This document shows positions 30,101-36,859 of a DNA stretch of 64,000 nucleotides, piece by piece. The stretch is from contig NZ_OY781464.1 of NCBI RefSeq assembly GCF_963676735.1, positions 4,869,001 through 4,933,000 on the forward strand, read 5' to 3'. A program made the position numbers and the translations under genes. Positions within the stretch are counted from its first letter, which is position 1. Each line of letters begins with the position of its first letter. A model generated the notes under the pieces. It saw only the letters and a program-made list of their open reading frames with translations, did no database searches and was not told where the DNA came from. Origin of the DNA: an uncultured Draconibacterium sp. GTDB lineage: Bacteria; Bacteroidota; Bacteroidia; Bacteroidales; Prolixibacteraceae.

Positions 30101-31102
30101 AAAATTGCCTCTAACATCACTTAAAATATTGAGTCCTCCGGTAAATGTGCTGATATAAAGGTCGCCCGAATTTGCCAAAAACAAGTCCTGAACGCCATTT
30201 CCAACTAATGTGTTGGCCTTATCCTCATTTTCGTTGTAGTTATCAAGCAATATTTTTCTTTGTCCATCAATTTTATAAACCCCTCCACCATCTGAGCCTA
30301 AATACATCTCGTTGTTTGACGATGCAACCACCTTGAAAACCGGAACTCCGGGAAGCTCAGGTATTTTATCTTTTAAATTTATAATGGATTTGGATTGCGT
30401 GTTATAGATTAACACATCTCCAGAATTTGTTCCAATCCAGATCTCATTCATCGGCTTATTCCAACAAACAGACTGCGATTGAGTCGTACTGCTGTTGTCC
30501 TCGTAATTAATTGAAACAATAGATTTAGCCGTTTCATCATGCAAATTGAATTCAAATAACTCACCTGATGCTGCAACCAGGTATTTGTCATCTGAATAAG
30601 AAGCAACCAACGATACTCTTTTTCCACTAAAATAAGTTACCTCTCTTATTTTTCTTTCATTGCTATCGTACAACCAAAGTCCGTTGCCGGTGCAAAACCA
30701 GGTATAAGTGTCAACTTTAAGATTTATTAAGGCGCCCATTTGAATAGAGTCGGACAAAGAGAAAATGCGTTGAAAATGATTGTTGCCTTCATCGAAAGAA
30801 AATATTTGCCCTTTTGATGTAAAGGCCCAAATATTTTTATTGAGGTCTGTTATTAATTTTACTATCTGAAAAGTAATTTCCCCATCATCTCCCGGGTAAC
30901 CATAGTTTACTATATTTTCCCCATCAAATCGATCAATCCCAACCTTAGTAGAAACCCAAATAAAACCGTTTTTATCCTGTACAATATCATAAGCCTGATA
31001 ACTGCTAAGACCTTCTTCAACACCAACATTGTAGAATTTTTGTGCTGATAAAGCCATGCTCATGAAAAGAAATATAATATAAACCAGAATTCTCATACAC
31101 AT
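27167..31102 (-). CDS. Hybrid two-component system regulator (HTCS)
   Basis: This single-polypeptide sensor and transcription factor of about 1311 residues should detect an oligosaccharide in the periplasm and switch on the glycan locus. After a signal peptide (ILVYIIFLFMSMALSA) come two-component propeller repeats (about 25-640, e.g. GLSSYQAYDIVQDKNGFIWV) and a Y_Y_Y domain (about 690-765). Then follow a membrane segment (about 772-792), HisKA with NTAHDIKTPLTLAMAPL, HATPase with DNLLSNSFKYTKENGE and SGIGLLLAK, a receiver with VSDIGMPKLNG, and an AraC-type HTH (ISEVAELTGFSDSKYFSTSF). ATGs at 31102 and 31096 both fit. It is transcribed towards susC. Confidence 0.96.
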   Translation of the reverse strand: MCMRILVYIIFLFMSMALSAQKFYNVGVEEGLSSYQAYDIVQDKNGFIWVSTKVGIDRFDGENIVNYGYPGDDGEITFQIVKLITDLNKNIWAFTSKGQIFSFDEGNNHFQRIFSLSDSIQMGALINLKVDTYTWFCTGNGLWLYDSNERKIREVTYFSGKRVSLVASYSDDKYLVAASGELFEFNLHDETAKSIVSINYEDNSSTTQSQSVCWNKPMNEIWIGTNSGDVLIYNTQSKSIINLKDKIPELPGVPVFKVVASSNNEMYLGSDGGGVYKIDGQRKILLDNYNENEDKANTLVGNGVQDLFLANSGDLYISTFTGGLNILSDVRGNFGTIRHETNNPNSLRNNVVNNILEDSDGDLWFATNNGVSCWLKQTNKWIHFFGDRKQVANVFLSLCQYDKNTVIAGSYGKGVYFLSKKEGIKRHLNPGEKNSKNRKQSDYIVEIFKDNENRVWTGDTFNDMAVFNPKNNSIKYISLIGVKSIQAKDEHNVFVGTSSGVYILNTKSFSVQKVQLGESFPQQIFVNSLNFDREKQALWIATSGLGLLKFNVSSNTTEHFDKSKGLPSNHIYAILTYDDNILWASSEKGLFRYNTNDAEVEVFSVKDGLSDDVFYKNSRFKSQSGVFYFGSYNGVTYFNPASVEYQDESASIFLEELLINNKKYNTRDENSPLINPLNQTENLVLRYNQSSFSIGFTTISAVNSGEIQYSWILEGQDEHWSIPSLNKRANYTNVGKGDFQFRLRALSKRTGAVIDERLINITVKPAPWDTLWAKALLIFISLNILVFIFLYLRVSDKKKLSDAKIQFFTNTAHDIKTPLTLAMAPLGDLQKSKNLDDKDRYLLDLSFSNVSSLSNTVNHLFDFQKSDMGKNQLVLSKENIIKLVNDRFNYFNQLAEKKNIKFECVVEPKILFEWIDISKLEKVLDNLLSNSFKYTKENGEIVLRLSSNQSEWFISVKDSGIGIPQLAQKSLFKRYYRGENAINSKVSGSGIGLLLAKNYVLLHKGNIQFNSKEGVGTEFVISFKKGKEHYGENVSLAEITVEKSSEKNKVEREWTSADNKKKRIEKLLIVEDNDKLRNYLANTLSEHYQTFEAEDGIVALKKVELVQPDLIVSDIGMPKLNGIELTEKLKVSFETSHIPIILLTAFDENKDIIKGLQSGADDYVTKPFDTSILIARIENILKNRQKIKKRFIAFSETKIEKDTFSNKKDQEFIEKAIAFVEQNITEYSLSKDHFAKEMFVSESLLYKKLKALTGQSPSEFIKTIRLKKAMGIIQQGEKSISEVAELTGFSDSKYFSTSFKKFYGKPPSSFV

Positions 31103-31440
31103 CAAAAATAAAATATTTATTAAGTTTATTCTAGTCTGAATGAAAATTTGAAAATAGAATTAATCGGAATTGTATGGTTGTATCAAAAAATGACACCGTT
31201 ATAAACTAGGATAATATCTTGATTTAGAATCATTGGATTATGTGTAGCCGAGACGAGCAATTAAAAAATTCAAATAGTAGAGATATCGTTACTATTTATC
31301 AGGTAGGTTTAGATATGTCTTTATATTCCTTCCTTATAATTTCTACCAAAGTATAAGGAAAAAGAGGCAAATTTCATTAACATTAGAAGAGAACAATCAA
31401 TGTACAACTAATCAGCAAAAGATTTACTTTTGTTCATTAC
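31103..31440. other. Spacer between glycan locus and mobile module
   Basis: This AT-rich region holds no gene, no tRNA and no copy of the tRNA-Met 3' repeat found at 36662 and 57314. It should contain the HTCS promoter and the left boundary of the mobilisation module, but neither is recognisable. Confidence 0.4.
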
Positions 31441-31728
31441 TTAGAACCACATGTTTTGAATCAACAACCATACAATCACTAATGCTACCAAGACCAAGAA
31501 CCACTTTGGGATAACTACATTCTTTTTCAGTTCCTTTTCATGGTTTGCCAAAAGCCATTCAAGGCGATCGGTGTTTAATGTTGCTTTTACACCTGTTGTT
31601 TTTAGTTTTTCAAGCTGCTTGGCAATTTCCGGAGCAATATCATTAATGTTTTTACTTGTTTCTCGTAGCATGTCGATTTCGTGAATTAGAATCTCCAGTA
31701 GCTTTTGTTGCGATAATTGTTTTCTCAT
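31441..31728 (-). CDS. Small membrane protein of mobilisation module
   Basis: This 95-residue protein has a charged helical N-terminal part (about 1-72) and one C-terminal transmembrane helix (about 74-93, VIPKWFLVLVALVIVWLLIQ). It starts 3 bp after the relaxase stop and is clearly translated with it. Similar small proteins follow relaxase genes in Bacteroidota mobile elements. A role in attaching the relaxosome to the membrane or to a coupling protein is conceivable but not shown. I do not recognise a characterised family. Confidence 0.75.
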   Translation of the reverse strand: MRKQLSQQKLLEILIHEIDMLRETSKNINDIAPEIAKQLEKLKTTGVKATLNTDRLEWLLANHEKELKKNVVIPKWFLVLVALVIVWLLIQNMWF

Positions 31729-31731
31729 GGT

Positions 31732-32526
31732 TTAAATTCTGAATTTGTTTTTATGTGCATCTATTTGATTTCTCTGGTACTCTTTCCTGTACTGATTTCT
31801 ATACCGAATATGGTGCTCGAAGTTTTGCTGAATTAGTTTCTGTAGGCGTGCAGCACTAAAGGAACGGTCTACCGAACTGGCTTTAATGGATTCTTTTCCG
31901 ATATGAAATTTTAGCCCCACTACTTTACCATTCGAAGCTTGTTTTAAGTGGCAACGAATGCCAAGGTGCTGCATCATCTCAGCATATTCAAAAATATTGC
32001 GTGGGTTATGCAGTAGTACTCTGCTATGTGCTTCTTTTATCTGCGTACGAAGGCGCGTTTCTTTTTCTATTTGTATTTCTTTTGCGGTTTTAAAGCCTCT
32101 GGCTTTCACCATACTCTCGGCAATGCGTTGCGCCTTCTTGCTAATGAAATGGTCTTTGTAAGCTCTCCCGTTATAATCAATCCGGTTCACAAAAATGTGT
32201 AGGTGTTGGTGGTCCTTGTTACAATGCAGAAATGTAATCGACTGGTTTTCTTTAAGGTTCATCCTTGAAAGAAAATCATCTGAAAGATTTTTGAAATCTT
32301 GATTAGTAAGTTTGTTGCCCACCGGAATAGACGGGCTAAGCACAAACGAAATTGTATTTCGTTGGCAGCGTGCATTCAAATTTTGAAAAACCCGGAATTC
32401 TTTTGCAATTTCTTTTCCGTTTTCACCAATTACGTTGTTGCGGCTAATTTCAACTGCACCCTGTTTCTCCTTGGCATAATCGATGGCATTGGAGGCATGT
32501 GATATGCTTTTTCCTTTTCCAATCAT
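31732..32526 (-). CDS. Relaxase/mobilisation nuclease (MobA-like)
   Basis: This 264-residue protein should nick the transfer origin and lead the DNA strand during mobilisation by a helper conjugation system. The N-terminal relaxase fold shows MIGKGKSISHASNAIDYA, and the three-His motif HQHLHIFVN (His106/108/110 with Asn114) coordinates the metal. The catalytic residue is probably one of the nearby Tyr residues, for example YDYNG/Y-rich sites around 118-123, or an N-terminal Tyr17; I cannot decide. The start overlaps the MobC-like stop by 4 bp. No conjugative transfer genes are present, so the element is mobilisable, not self-transmissible, as far as seen. Confidence 0.92.
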   Translation of the reverse strand: MIGKGKSISHASNAIDYAKEKQGAVEISRNNVIGENGKEIAKEFRVFQNLNARCQRNTISFVLSPSIPVGNKLTNQDFKNLSDDFLSRMNLKENQSITFLHCNKDHQHLHIFVNRIDYNGRAYKDHFISKKAQRIAESMVKARGFKTAKEIQIEKETRLRTQIKEAHSRVLLHNPRNIFEYAEMMQHLGIRCHLKQASNGKVVGLKFHIGKESIKASSVDRSFSAARLQKLIQQNFEHHIRYRNQYRKEYQRNQIDAHKNKFRI

Positions 32527-32837
32527 TGTTCAAATTTTCCAAGGTGTTTTTTAATCTGCTTAATCACTTCTTCCAGTTCATACAAAATCATATCGTTTTT
32601 ATGGAAGTGTTTACTTTTTATCAAATTACCGATGGATTTGAAATTCCGGTGGTAGGCGTGGAGGTTGTTGTAAACTTCCAATTCTTCCGGTGAAAACCGG
32701 AGCGTAACTTTCATGTTCATAGCAGCACGGCGCGAAAATTCGCTGGTGCTTAAACCACATTCTTTTGCTGCCAGGGCAATGGTTTTCTTTTCTGAACGGC
32801 TTACCCTAAATGAAATATATTTTGTTCTGACATTCAT
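32523..32837 (-). CDS. MobC-like relaxosome accessory protein
   Basis: This 104-residue protein starts with KYISFRVSRSEKKTIALAAK and GLSTSEFSRRAAM, the ribbon-helix-helix style opening of plasmid mobilisation proteins. The C-terminal half is charged and helical. It overlaps the relaxase gene by 4 bp. In related systems the protein binds oriT and helps the relaxase open the strands. The oriT-like hairpins lie directly upstream (32882-32939). Confidence 0.85.
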   Translation of the reverse strand: MNVRTKYISFRVSRSEKKTIALAAKECGLSTSEFSRRAAMNMKVTLRFSPEELEVYNNLHAYHRNFKSIGNLIKSKHFHKNDMILYELEEVIKQIKKHLGKFEQ

Positions 32838-32881
32838 AATTGAAAAAATTTAGCATTAAACTTTAAATGGGATTTTTTCTT

Positions 32882-32939
32882 CTTTGCGAGCTTGGGAGCA
32901 AAGCAAGAGATGCCAAAAGTGCAACGTTGGCACCTCTTG
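32882..32939. repeat. Two adjacent inverted repeats, candidate oriT
   Basis: CAAGAGATGCCAA (32904-32916) pairs with TTGGCACCTCTTG (32927-32939), 12 of 13 bases, around a 10-base loop. Directly beside it CTTTGC (32882-32887) pairs with GCAAAG (32898-32903). The cluster lies just upstream of the mobC-relaxase operon, the usual place for a transfer origin. A terminator for the primase gene is the main alternative for the larger hairpin, but it lacks a T-run directly behind it. Confidence 0.5.
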
Positions 32940-32952
32940 AAATAGCTAACCG

Positions 32953-33831
32953 CTAAAGCCTATGTTGCCGCCGATTCAGCGCGGTTAGGTATTCGTTCAG
33001 GTCTTTTGTGAAACTGTAAATTGCAGACATGTCAACACTGTTCGGAAGGTCTGCCAATAACTGTTTTGTGGCTTTTTTACCTGCAAGGTCATTATCTAAA
33101 TACAGTCCGACTTTAGTATATCTGGATGCAATATTTTTAATTCGGCTAACAAACGAAACAGAATTCAAAACGATAAAATCCGACTTTTTGGGTAGGTCAG
33201 AATAAAGCGAAATCAGGCTGAAGAAATCAAACATTCCTTCGGTGATTGCCAGCTTGTTATTTGCTTTAGAAAAGAAGGAAAAACCTTTTGGAGCTGCAGC
33301 ATTTTTATAATATGAGTTTCGAAGCTCCCAGCCGCCGGAAACATTTTTCAATCCTATAGCAAAATAGGTTGAGTTTTTAAAAGAGTAATGAACTTGTTTT
33401 GCGTATTTCGTTACTTGCTTCGGATTAACTTTTCGTTTCACTAAATAATTAAGTAGGGCTGGATGTTGAATCGGCAAAACCTTTTCAATCCTAATTTCAT
33501 CTTCCGGTTTCAACACTGCAAAAATTTTTTGCTGTTGAAAAGAGAAAGATGGAATTGTATTTTCGAGAATAGCTAATGATTCCTGTACGGTACATTGGTG
33601 TTTCATTTCAATTACCAAGTCGATAATATTTCCTCCTTTACCAAGACCGTGGTCGTACCATCGGTTCAAAATCTTCGATACTTTAAAAGATGGAGTACTT
33701 TCTTTACGAATCGGACTTAAATCCCAGGCTTCTTTGTGGTTTTCCCGGAGAGGGGAAAATCCGTTCTTTTTCAGAAATTCAATGATTGATATTTCACGAG
33801 CGGTATTGCATTGTAGTTTTTCTTTTTTCAT
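32953..33831 (-). CDS. Toprim-domain DNA primase of mobile element
   Basis: This 292-residue DnaG-related primase probably primes element replication after transfer. The N-terminal CHC2-like region is recognisable by WDLSPIRKESTPSFKV and WYDHGLGKGGNIIDLV. The zinc-binding Cys/His residues of cellular DnaG are missing, as is common in Bacteroidota mobile-element primases. The Toprim domain follows with LAITEGMFDFFSL (catalytic Glu) and VGLYLDNDLAGKKA (DxD). It lies between the oriT-like hairpins and the iteron-like repeats, with the helicase gene upstream. Confidence 0.88.
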   Translation of the reverse strand: MKKEKLQCNTAREISIIEFLKKNGFSPLRENHKEAWDLSPIRKESTPSFKVSKILNRWYDHGLGKGGNIIDLVIEMKHQCTVQESLAILENTIPSFSFQQQKIFAVLKPEDEIRIEKVLPIQHPALLNYLVKRKVNPKQVTKYAKQVHYSFKNSTYFAIGLKNVSGGWELRNSYYKNAAAPKGFSFFSKANNKLAITEGMFDFFSLISLYSDLPKKSDFIVLNSVSFVSRIKNIASRYTKVGLYLDNDLAGKKATKQLLADLPNSVDMSAIYSFTKDLNEYLTALNRRQHRL

Positions 33832-33852
33832 TAGCAGTATTCCTCCATATTT

Positions 33853-34005
33853 TTTGATGATTTGATGAGAGGTGGCTTAAGTGGTATGATAATCAATTGT
33901 TTATGCCACATCATTTTTTCATCAATTCATCACTTTTGTTTTTCATTCTTTTAGCATCTCTCATCATTTTTTATTTTGATGAGACTTTGATGAGCTTTTG
34001 ATGAG
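33853..34005. repeat. Iteron-like TTTGATGAG repeats, candidate replication origin
   Basis: TTTGATGAG occurs three times at exact 11-bp spacing (33975-33983, 33986-33994, 33997-34005). TTTGATGA TTTGATGAG occurs in tandem at 33853-33869, and inverted TCATCAA/TCATCAC copies at 33919-33933. The array fills the 205-bp gap between the primase and helicase genes. Phased short repeats next to replication genes are the usual form of an iteron origin. Confidence 0.5.
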
Positions 34006-34036
34006 TATTTATTCTCCTGATAACCAGAAGAATAAT

Positions 34037-35242
34037 TTACTCTCTCATCGATTCATCAAAATTTTGAAGTAAAAATTCCTTTTTTACAGTGTAGTATCTT
34101 CCTGTGTTGGTTTCCCGGGTAATATCACCTTTGTTCCAAAGCGTAAATTTTTCGTAGGTCAGTGAGTTTTCTTTTGGAGTTATTCTCCATTCGTTTTTCA
34201 ATAATCGCCTTATTTGTGTGAGGTCAGTTTTTACCCTTGTTTGGTTAACAGCATACATGGCATCCAGGGGGCAAAAATCGATTTCTTCCAAATCGTATTT
34301 ATCCATTACCATTAACAGGATGTTGGCAAGCTCCTTTTCAACCCGGCTCCGGTTATGTTTTATCAGGTTTTGTAAAGCTTTGGTTCTGATTTGCGATGGA
34401 GTAAACCACATTCGGGTATGGTTTGGAGTTGATAGTTTCCGCTTATTCAGGAAAAACAGAAACGCAGGAATTTCTGCAATCAGCTTTTGAAGTAGGTGAG
34501 TATCTTCCAATTTAAACTTCGTGATTTTTCTGACCCAAAATCGTTCTTCAGCTGCATCGATTTTTATAAAGTTGTCTTCGTTGTTACTGCATAAAATAAA
34601 TTTTCCGAAGAATTCGGCTTCAATTTTGTCCTTGCCTTTTGCTTCCAACTTATTGTAATTGGTTGTGCTCAGGTATTTTATTCGCTCGGTTAATTCTTCT
34701 TTGTTAAAAAGAACTTCATCTATACAAATCAGAAGTTTGTTTGTCCAATCGGAATTAAACTGGCTGCCAAAACTATCGTTTGTCAAATAGGTCAGGTTGT
34801 TTTCAAAAATGGTTTTCAGCCACTTCAGGAAAGTAGTTTTACCAGTTGACCTCTCTTTTGACACCAAACAAAGAATGGGCAGTATCTGAACCGGTTTTTG
34901 ATATATTAGCTGGAGATAATCTAAACCTAAATCAAACTGGTCGCCGAAAATGTGTCTCACAAAAAGTTTTGAAACTTCAATTGAACTGTCTTTGGGCTCA
35001 TTACTCAATGGCGAATACTTGTTGTAAAAACCGGAACAAATCTGTTGAAAATTAGTATGGCTGGGAATGCAGGTAAAACCATCGTATTTTGGAATATCGG
35101 CAACAAATGTTTTACCATAATCTTGTTTGATGGTATCAATATTCCAAGGCACAAGAATTTCGTTAAAATCACCGGAAATTGTTGGTGCTTTTACTTTCTT
35201 GAAATATGAAGTGCCTACCCGTATGTATTGCATATCACTCAT
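34037..35242 (-). CDS. SF3/DUF5906-like helicase, primase-associated
   Basis: The start is placed at 35240-35242 (MSDMQYIRVG). The frame is open further upstream, but that would run into the HTH gene. The product has 401 residues. PILCLVSKERSTGKTTFLKW contains a Walker A (SKERSTGKT). ICIDEVLF is the Walker B, and FFGKFILCSNNEDNF with ERFWVRKI are the sensor and Arg-finger regions of phage/plasmid primase-helicases (P4 alpha or VirE-like families). It should unwind the element origin together with the Toprim primase downstream. This helicase-primase pair next to mob genes is the usual core of mobilisable Bacteroidota elements. Confidence 0.88.
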   Translation of the reverse strand: MSDMQYIRVGTSYFKKVKAPTISGDFNEILVPWNIDTIKQDYGKTFVADIPKYDGFTCIPSHTNFQQICSGFYNKYSPLSNEPKDSSIEVSKLFVRHIFGDQFDLGLDYLQLIYQKPVQILPILCLVSKERSTGKTTFLKWLKTIFENNLTYLTNDSFGSQFNSDWTNKLLICIDEVLFNKEELTERIKYLSTTNYNKLEAKGKDKIEAEFFGKFILCSNNEDNFIKIDAAEERFWVRKITKFKLEDTHLLQKLIAEIPAFLFFLNKRKLSTPNHTRMWFTPSQIRTKALQNLIKHNRSRVEKELANILLMVMDKYDLEEIDFCPLDAMYAVNQTRVKTDLTQIRRLLKNEWRITPKENSLTYEKFTLWNKGDITRETNTGRYYTVKKEFLLQNFDESMRE

Positions 35243-35262
35243 AACAGATTTAATTATGTGGA

Positions 35263-35565
35263 TTAATATTTCCTGTTCCTGGATAGAAGCTGGTTGAACT
35301 CTTCTTCGGTTTCCAGTTCTTCTTTCGATATGCCCATTAACCACCGGTCAATGTCTTCTTTGTAAAAGAACTTTTGCCGGATGTTGGCGTTTGTCCCGGT
35401 CGGGATTAGCTTTTTGCTAAGCAGTTTGTAGATTTTGCTTTTCGACAGCCAGGTATATTGGGCGAGCTCTTCAACATTTAGAACTGTTTTGTTTTCGAAT
35501 AACAGATTTTTAATCTGTTTAAGTTCGCTTAAAACTTGTTTTGAAAGAATTGCTGTGTTTTCCAT
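35263..35565 (-). CDS. HTH domain protein, excisionase/MerR-like
   Basis: This 100-residue protein has an N-terminal helical part followed by VLNVEELAQYTWLSKSKIYK and FFYKEDIDRWLMG (about 29-76), the helix-turn-helix_17 pattern of excisionase and DNA-binding adaptor proteins. It is separated from the helicase gene by 20 bp and is probably in one operon. Similar small proteins precede the helicase gene in Bacteroidota elements and may control excision or replication. Confidence 0.85.
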   Translation of the reverse strand: MENTAILSKQVLSELKQIKNLLFENKTVLNVEELAQYTWLSKSKIYKLLSKKLIPTGTNANIRQKFFYKEDIDRWLMGISKEELETEEEFNQLLSRNRKY

Positions 35566-35691
35566 ATTGCTATATTTTGTTGATAAATGACGCTTGATGC
35601 CTTAGAAATTCATCAGCAAATATATAGGTGCATGTGCCTGTCAGTCAAGACGGTAATTTAAATTACGGGGAAGTTACGGGAGAAATACCCT

Positions 35692-36360
35692 CTATCGTGA
35701 AAGAATGTTTTGAAAAGGCTTCAGATTTTCAGAAAATTCCAATTCACTTTCATTTACCCACTCTGAAAACCGCGAGTTTAAACTCGCCCTATTTACCTTT
35801 GAGCCATTTAAAGTGAATGTGGATTCAATAAATTTAAAGAGCATTTCTTTACGCTCCTTTTTAAAATCTTTGATACCGCCAACAATTATCAAATGAAGAA
35901 TTCGGAATAGCTTTTTATAATCGGCTGCTGACTTATTTGCGGAAACCAATTTGAAATCGATTTTGTTTTTTGGTTTGAGGTTGTTAAGAACCAGGTTTAA
36001 GTTTTTCGTGTCATTTTGAGAGAATCCTAAATCGGTTAACGAAATTCCATTAAGGTTACTGCGGTTAAATTGAAGGTTGGTGAAAAGACCATTCCTTTTT
36101 AATCTTCTGGCTTCATTCATAGAGCCAATGAAAAGCAAAGCCAAGAACAATGCAATAATGGTTAACGTTGAGTAGAGAAAAATCTGAATGGTAGAAAATC
36201 CCATTCCCCAAAACCCAATCAATAGGACAGTTAAACATACAAGCAGGATAAAAATGACAATTGAATTGTGGCTACGAAAAATCCGCAAATGAAACAACCT
36301 CCTCAGTTTTTGATTGAGCAGATACAAAAGCAGCCCTGATTTCCGAATGATTGTTTCCAT
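35692..36360 (-). CDS. Unknown membrane protein of mobile module
   Basis: The start is set at 36358-36360 (METIIRK). ATGs at 36387 and 36378 are alternatives. The product of about 222 residues has two closely spaced transmembrane segments (about 35-55 and 61-85: IVIFILLVCLTVLLIGF and IFLYSTLTIIALFLALLFIG). A soluble C-terminal region with KNLNLVLNNLKPKNKIDFKL and many Lys/Asn follows. I do not recognise a characterised family. It is the last gene on the left side of the tRNA 3' duplicate and probably belongs to the same element as the helicase. Confidence 0.7.
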   Translation of the reverse strand: METIIRKSGLLLYLLNQKLRRLFHLRIFRSHNSIVIFILLVCLTVLLIGFWGMGFSTIQIFLYSTLTIIALFLALLFIGSMNEARRLKRNGLFTNLQFNRSNLNGISLTDLGFSQNDTKNLNLVLNNLKPKNKIDFKLVSANKSAADYKKLFRILHLIIVGGIKDFKKERKEMLFKFIESTFTLNGSKVNRASLNSRFSEWVNESELEFSENLKPFQNILSR

Positions 36361-36556
36361 CTTAATGCATTTGAGCATAAATCCCATCAATTATCTCTGC
36401 CTATTTCTTTTTTCAGCAGCATTGATAATTAGTGCATTAAAATTAATAAATCCAACAAATGAAATCAAATGAAAATCGGTATTGGCTTTCACTTTACCCT
36501 CATTTGGTATGATTTGTCTGCCCAAATGTTGAAGAACATCTAAAAGTGTATTGTAT

Positions 36557-36573
36557 TTGGTACTTTTTGGTGG
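36557..36573 (+). repeat. Diverged copy of the integrase arm-type repeat
   Basis: TTGGTACTTTTTGGTGG here resembles the 19-bp repeat at 36824-36842 and 57243-57261. It lies about 90 bp left of the tRNA 3' duplicate, mirroring the 52-bp distance on the right side of the island. It suggests that the DNA to the left was also bounded by the same kind of att region. Confidence 0.35.
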
Positions 36574-36624
36574 TTTCTGGTTGATGATTTTGTTGTACCC
36601 ATGTTGTCCCCGCCTGAAATGACG

Positions 36625-36660
36625 AAGGCACCTCCATCGCTGAAAGTGCCTTGTTTATTT
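36625..36660 (+). terminator. Hairpin with T-rich tail
   Basis: AAGGCAC (36625-36631) pairs with GTGCCTT (36646-36652), followed by GTTTATTT. It lies just outside the tRNA 3' duplicate. The remainder of 36391-36661 has no gene that I can support. Confidence 0.45.
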
Positions 36661-36661
36661 A

Positions 36662-36706
36662 GTGGGCCCACCTGGGCTTGAACCAGGGACCCCCTGATTA
36701 TGAGTC
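36662..36706. repeat. attL: 45-bp copy of the tRNA-Met 3' end
   Basis: These 45 bases (GTGGGCCCACCTGGGCTTGA... to ...GAGTC) are identical to 57314-57358, the 3' half of the intact tRNA-Met(CAT). After GAGTC the two sequences diverge completely, so this is not a functional tRNA. With the integrase gene 154 bp away, this is the att-site duplication left by site-specific insertion into the tRNA gene. Confidence 0.9.
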
Positions 36707-36757
36707 GTATTCCATATTTATCTATCTCTGACTAGAGATTTCTGAATCCCCTTTGTA

Positions 36758-36780
36758 TAGCCCTTTCCGTGGGGCTTTTG
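36758..36780 (+). terminator. Short hairpin between attL and integrase
   Basis: AGCCC (36759-36763) pairs with GGGCT (36772-36776), followed by TTTTGTTG. It may insulate the integrase promoter from read-through coming from outside the island. The stem is only five pairs. Confidence 0.35.
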
Positions 36781-36805
36781 TTGTTTGTAAATATCTATAA
36801 AAATC

Positions 36806-36836
36806 TTGAATTAAATTAATAATGTTGGTACTTTTG
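36806..36836 (+). promoter_or_regulatory. Integrase promoter (TTG-N20-TACTTTTG)
   Basis: TTG at 36806-36808 is followed after exactly 20 bases by TACTTTTG (36829-36836), matching the Bacteroidota primary-sigma consensus TTTG/TTG-N19-21-TAnnTTTG. The integrase ATG is 23 bp further on. The -7 element lies inside the 19-bp repeat 36824-36842, so integrase binding there could repress its own promoter. Confidence 0.65.
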
Positions 36837-36842
36837 TTGGTA
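36824..36842 (+). repeat. 19-bp end repeat of the island, left copy
   Basis: GTTGGTACTTTTGTTGGTA is identical to 57243-57261 and in the same orientation. It contains GTTGGTA twice, 12 bp apart. A pair of identical short repeats just inside both att sites suggests arm-type integrase or excisionase binding sites. Confidence 0.6.
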
Positions 36843-36859
36843 CTATAAAATTCTACGCT

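Noticed and set aside
36662..36735. Second tRNA-Met gene at the left island end
   Set aside because: Only the 3' half is present; after base 36706 the sequence no longer forms a D arm or acceptor stem.
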